This document shows positions 4,520 through 6,406 of a stretch of 6,406 nt of DNA, in pieces (position 1 is the first letter of the stretch; every line of letters begins with the position of its first letter). The position numbers were made by a program, and so were the translations under genes. This DNA is from an uncultured Eubacteriales bacterium (GTDB lineage Bacteria > Bacillota > Clostridia > Oscillospirales > Acutalibacteraceae), in contig CABQAC010000129.1 in assembly GCA_902462035.1 (NCBI GenBank), positions 1 to 6,406 of the forward strand. The letters are read 5' to 3'. The notes beneath the pieces were generated by a model. That model worked only from the letters and a program-made list of their open reading frames with translations. It ran no database searches and was not told the origin of the DNA.

Positions 4520-6187
4520 TCAGGACTTGGAAAAGTGCTTTCGCACCACGTCGTAGGCCAGCTTGGGCCTGCGGTAAACATCCACAATTCCCTTGTTGTT
4601 TTGGGTTTTAGGCCGGGTGTTAAAGCGGTTATCCTCTTCGTGGATACGGCAATCGCAGAACTGCCAGATGATAAAGCCCGTCAGATCCTCTAGGGGCAGA
4701 TAGGCGGACATAACCGCGTCCAGAATCTCCGCCTGTCGTTCCTCGCTCCACTTGACCTTGAGCGGCGTGCGGTAGCCGTAAATGGCGCCCGCGCCGATTT
4801 CGCTGATGATGAACGGCTTGCCCGCGCCGCCCGCGCCTTCGATCCATTCCCGTATTTGCGCAAGATAGGGACCGGGTTCCTCGTCGAAATACCAAAGGGG
4901 ATAAATGTTAAACGAAACGACGTCTACCAGGTCAAGACACATGTCCTTAAAATAGCAGCAGCTTGCGAAGGTGCGTGGACGGGAAGGATCAAGCTCTTTG
5001 AGCTGCTTGAACTGCATCTCGTAATGGGTGCGGCCGTAGGGGGATCCGCTGGCGCCTTCGTTCAAGATTCCCCAAAGCACGATAGAGGGATGATTAAAAT
5101 GATCGCGCACCATATCGTTGATACATTCTTGGGACTGCTGGACAAAGTTCGGGTTTTTCATTCGTTCTTCGCTCATGCCCCGGGCGTGGCTTTCCTCCCA
5201 CACATAAAAGCCCATCTCGTCGCATAAATCCAAAAAACGGGCGTCATTGGGGTAATGGCTGGTGCGGATGGTGTTCGCGCCGGTGGCACGGATCAGCTCT
5301 AAATCTTGTACCATGAGCGGCACCGGGATGGCGCAGCCGAACATGGGGTGGTCTTCGTGCCGGTTAAAGCCGTGCAGCCGGACCTTGCTGCCGTTGACAA
5401 GCAAATCCCGGCCGGAAACCTGGACCTGGCGAAAGGCGACCCGGTCGATCAGATCGTCCACCGGTTTGCCTTGCTCAAGCAGGGTCGCTTCTAACGCGTA
5501 CAGCTTGGGATGTTCCGCAGACCAAGGATCCACGCCGTCAAAGGCTAGTTCCTTTTCCACCATGTTTTCTCCTGGGTTCAGCGTAACGGAGAATGTTAGG
5601 TTTTTGCCGGCAACCCCCAGCGAAAACGCGCCGCGCCAGGGTGCCCCGGCCAAGTTTTTGAGCGTTGCGCGGACAGAGGCCTTCCAGTTGCCGCCTTCCA
5701 AGCGGGGCATGAATTGGAGCAGGTCGATGTATACATCGGGCAGCAATTCTAAGGCCACCGGCCGGGTAATGCCGCCGTAATTATAATAGTCGTTGACCAC
5801 ATGCAGGGCGGATTCCGGCCCAAAGGCATTGGTCACCTCTACCGCCAAACGATGCGTTCCCGCCGATGCGTGGGGAATGACGACGTCGAACCTGGTGTAA
5901 GCGTTGTAGTGGTGCCCCACAAGGTTCCCGTCGAAATATATATCCGCCGTGTGGCTGACGCCGTAAAAATTGAAACGCAGGTTGGTTTCCCGTTCCAGCA
6001 CGATTTCCCTTTCATAAACGCCCTTGCCACGGTAGTTGCACAACGCAGGGTTCATTTCCCAGCTGCCTGGCACGGCCAGCCGGAACTCTTTTCCTTTGCC
6101 GCCGGACGCGGAGCATACGGCAAAATCCCACACGCCATCCAATTCCCGCACCTGCCGGATGCGGTTGGTTTCAAATAGCCTGATCAT
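4520..6187 (-). CDS. uidA: GH2 beta-glucuronidase (UidA/GusA type), cytoplasmic
   Basis: Hydrolyses beta-D-glucuronides to glucuronic acid and the free aglycone. It has 555 residues in the GH2 order: N-terminal sugar-binding beta domain (about 1-150), Ig-like domain (about 155-265), and TIM barrel with the active site (about 265-550). GFNRHEDHP (273-281) and RTSHYP (308-313) are GH2 signatures. The acid/base is E377 in WGILNEG and the nucleophile is E463 in IISEIG. Glucuronidase rather than galactosidase is indicated by N530-x-K532 in QNNKG, matching the N566/K568 pair of E. coli GUS that binds the carboxylate, and by Y433 in NIYPLWY, matching Y472. No signal peptide is visible. The region after VWEE (329-332) is short, so it lacks the long 'loop 1' of enzymes that favour small drug glucuronides. 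Length is a little under the 603 residues of E. coli GUS. ATG 6187 has a GGGGGGA sequence upstream. It is probably transcribed alone. A related uronidase specificity, such as galacturonide, cannot be excluded. Confidence 0.92.
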   Translation of the reverse strand: MIRLFETNRIRQVRELDGVWDFAVCSASGGKGKEFRLAVPGSWEMNPALCNYRGKGVYEREIVLERETNLRFNFYGVSHTADIYFDGNLVGHHYNAYTRFDVVIPHASAGTHRLAVEVTNAFGPESALHVVNDYYNYGGITRPVALELLPDVYIDLLQFMPRLEGGNWKASVRATLKNLAGAPWRGAFSLGVAGKNLTFSVTLNPGENMVEKELAFDGVDPWSAEHPKLYALEATLLEQGKPVDDLIDRVAFRQVQVSGRDLLVNGSKVRLHGFNRHEDHPMFGCAIPVPLMVQDLELIRATGANTIRTSHYPNDARFLDLCDEMGFYVWEESHARGMSEERMKNPNFVQQSQECINDMVRDHFNHPSIVLWGILNEGASGSPYGRTHYEMQFKQLKELDPSRPRTFASCCYFKDMCLDLVDVVSFNIYPLWYFDEEPGPYLAQIREWIEGAGGAGKPFIISEIGAGAIYGYRTPLKVKWSEERQAEILDAVMSAYLPLEDLTGFIIWQFCDCRIHEEDNRFNTRPKTQNNKGIVDVYRRPKLAYDVVRKHFSKS

Positions 6188-6219
6188 TTTTTCAATCCCC
6201 CCACGGTTGTATTTTCCTT

Positions 6220-6248
6220 ATTATAGCAAAGAATAGGCGAAATGAACA
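6220..6248 (-). promoter_or_regulatory. Extended -10 promoter for the beta-glucuronidase
   Basis: On the minus strand there is a perfect TATAAT (6225-6220) preceded by TGC, giving the extended -10 form TGnTATAAT. A weak -35, TGTTCA, lies 17 bases further upstream (6248-6243). The -10 lies 32 bp before the ATG at 6187, leaving a leader of roughly 25 bases that includes the GGGGGGA ribosome binding site. It shows that the glucuronidase can be transcribed independently of whatever lies to the right. No clear operator could be assigned. Confidence 0.65.
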
Positions 6249-6266
6249 GAGCGCCGGTGGATCATT

Positions 6267-6406
6267 TCATCGCTCTGGCAGCGTATGGCCAGGTTTTGGC
6301 TTATACAATTTTAGGACTGGCTGCCGTACGAACGCCTTTCCCGCACGGGCGCCGGAACGAGCTGCAACGGTAGCATAAATGGCAAAAAACAGCCGCAGGC
6401 CCCGCC
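6267..6406 (-). CDS. Possible 3' end of another minus-strand gene (partial, unidentified)
   Basis: One minus-strand frame is open from the right edge to TGA at 6269-6267, giving 45 residues. It begins with a hydrophobic stretch (LRLFFAIYATVAA) and ends in a basic tail, PKPGHTLPER. The stop falls 18 bp before the -35 of the glucuronidase promoter, a sensible distance for the end of an upstream gene. I do not recognise the sequence. The other two minus frames also run for more than 30 codons, so coding is not secure. Confidence 0.25.
   Translation of the reverse strand, partial: RGLRLFFAIYATVAARSGARAGKAFVRQPVLKLYKPKPGHTLPER

Noticed and set aside
6271..6283. CGCT/AGCG dyad upstream of the glucuronidase as an operator
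   Set aside because: Four-base arms, located upstream of the -35 and with no local regulator gene in view. Too weak to support.
6242..6370. Plus-strand 42-residue frame from ATG 6242 with a hydrophobic middle
   Set aside because: No good ribosome binding site. It lies over the glucuronidase promoter on the opposite strand and resembles nothing known to me.
1..6406. tRNA, rRNA, CRISPR array or riboswitch
   Set aside because: No cloverleaf-like segment, no spaced direct repeats and no recognisable riboswitch core were found. Gaps are short and explained by the sites listed.

Overview
The window reads as a chromosomal stretch of a moderately GC-rich member of the Clostridia (Firmicutes), probably a gut bacterium. 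The reasons are the clostridial style of its FeoB amino-terminal leader and of its serine recombinase, purine-rich ribosome binding sites, and a uidA-type beta-glucuronidase. No taxonomic search could be run, so this is inference.

Layout. Positions 1 to about 1884 look like the right-hand end of an integrated mobile element. They hold the tail of a possible upstream gene, a possible tiny coupled reading frame, and a complete 541-residue large serine recombinase (206-1831). From about 1885 rightward the DNA is host chromosome: feoB (minus strand, 5' two-thirds only, up to 3303), feoA (3427-3669, minus), then a divergently transcribed MntR/DtxR-type metal-dependent repressor (3808-4299, plus), a possible 43-residue Cys/His-containing small protein (4343-4474, plus), and a strong bidirectional terminator (4473-4509). 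After that comes a separate minus-strand unit: a GH2 beta-glucuronidase (4520-6187) with its own extended -10 promoter near 6220-6248. The right edge may hold the last 45 codons of another minus-strand gene.

Main point. The ferrous-iron permease gene feoB is cut inside one of its most conserved segments, just after the residues NGRF at 470-473. There it joins DNA that carries the recombinase, whose stop codon lies only about 55 bp from the break. The simplest reading is site-specific integration of a serine-recombinase element into feoB, leaving one attachment-site half here and the rest of feoB beyond the left edge. The residual feoB frame runs 25 codons into the element and overlaps the 3' end of the recombinase gene in convergent orientation.

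How the genes work together. FeoA, FeoB and the MntR-like repressor would form a divergent Fe(II) (possibly Mn(II)-sensed) uptake and regulation locus. An inverted repeat with GCCCTA/TAGGGC arms lies between feoA and the repressor and is a candidate operator. A hairpin followed by a T-run between feoA and feoB may uncouple the two genes. With the element in place, ferrous transport by this FeoB should be lost unless the element excises.
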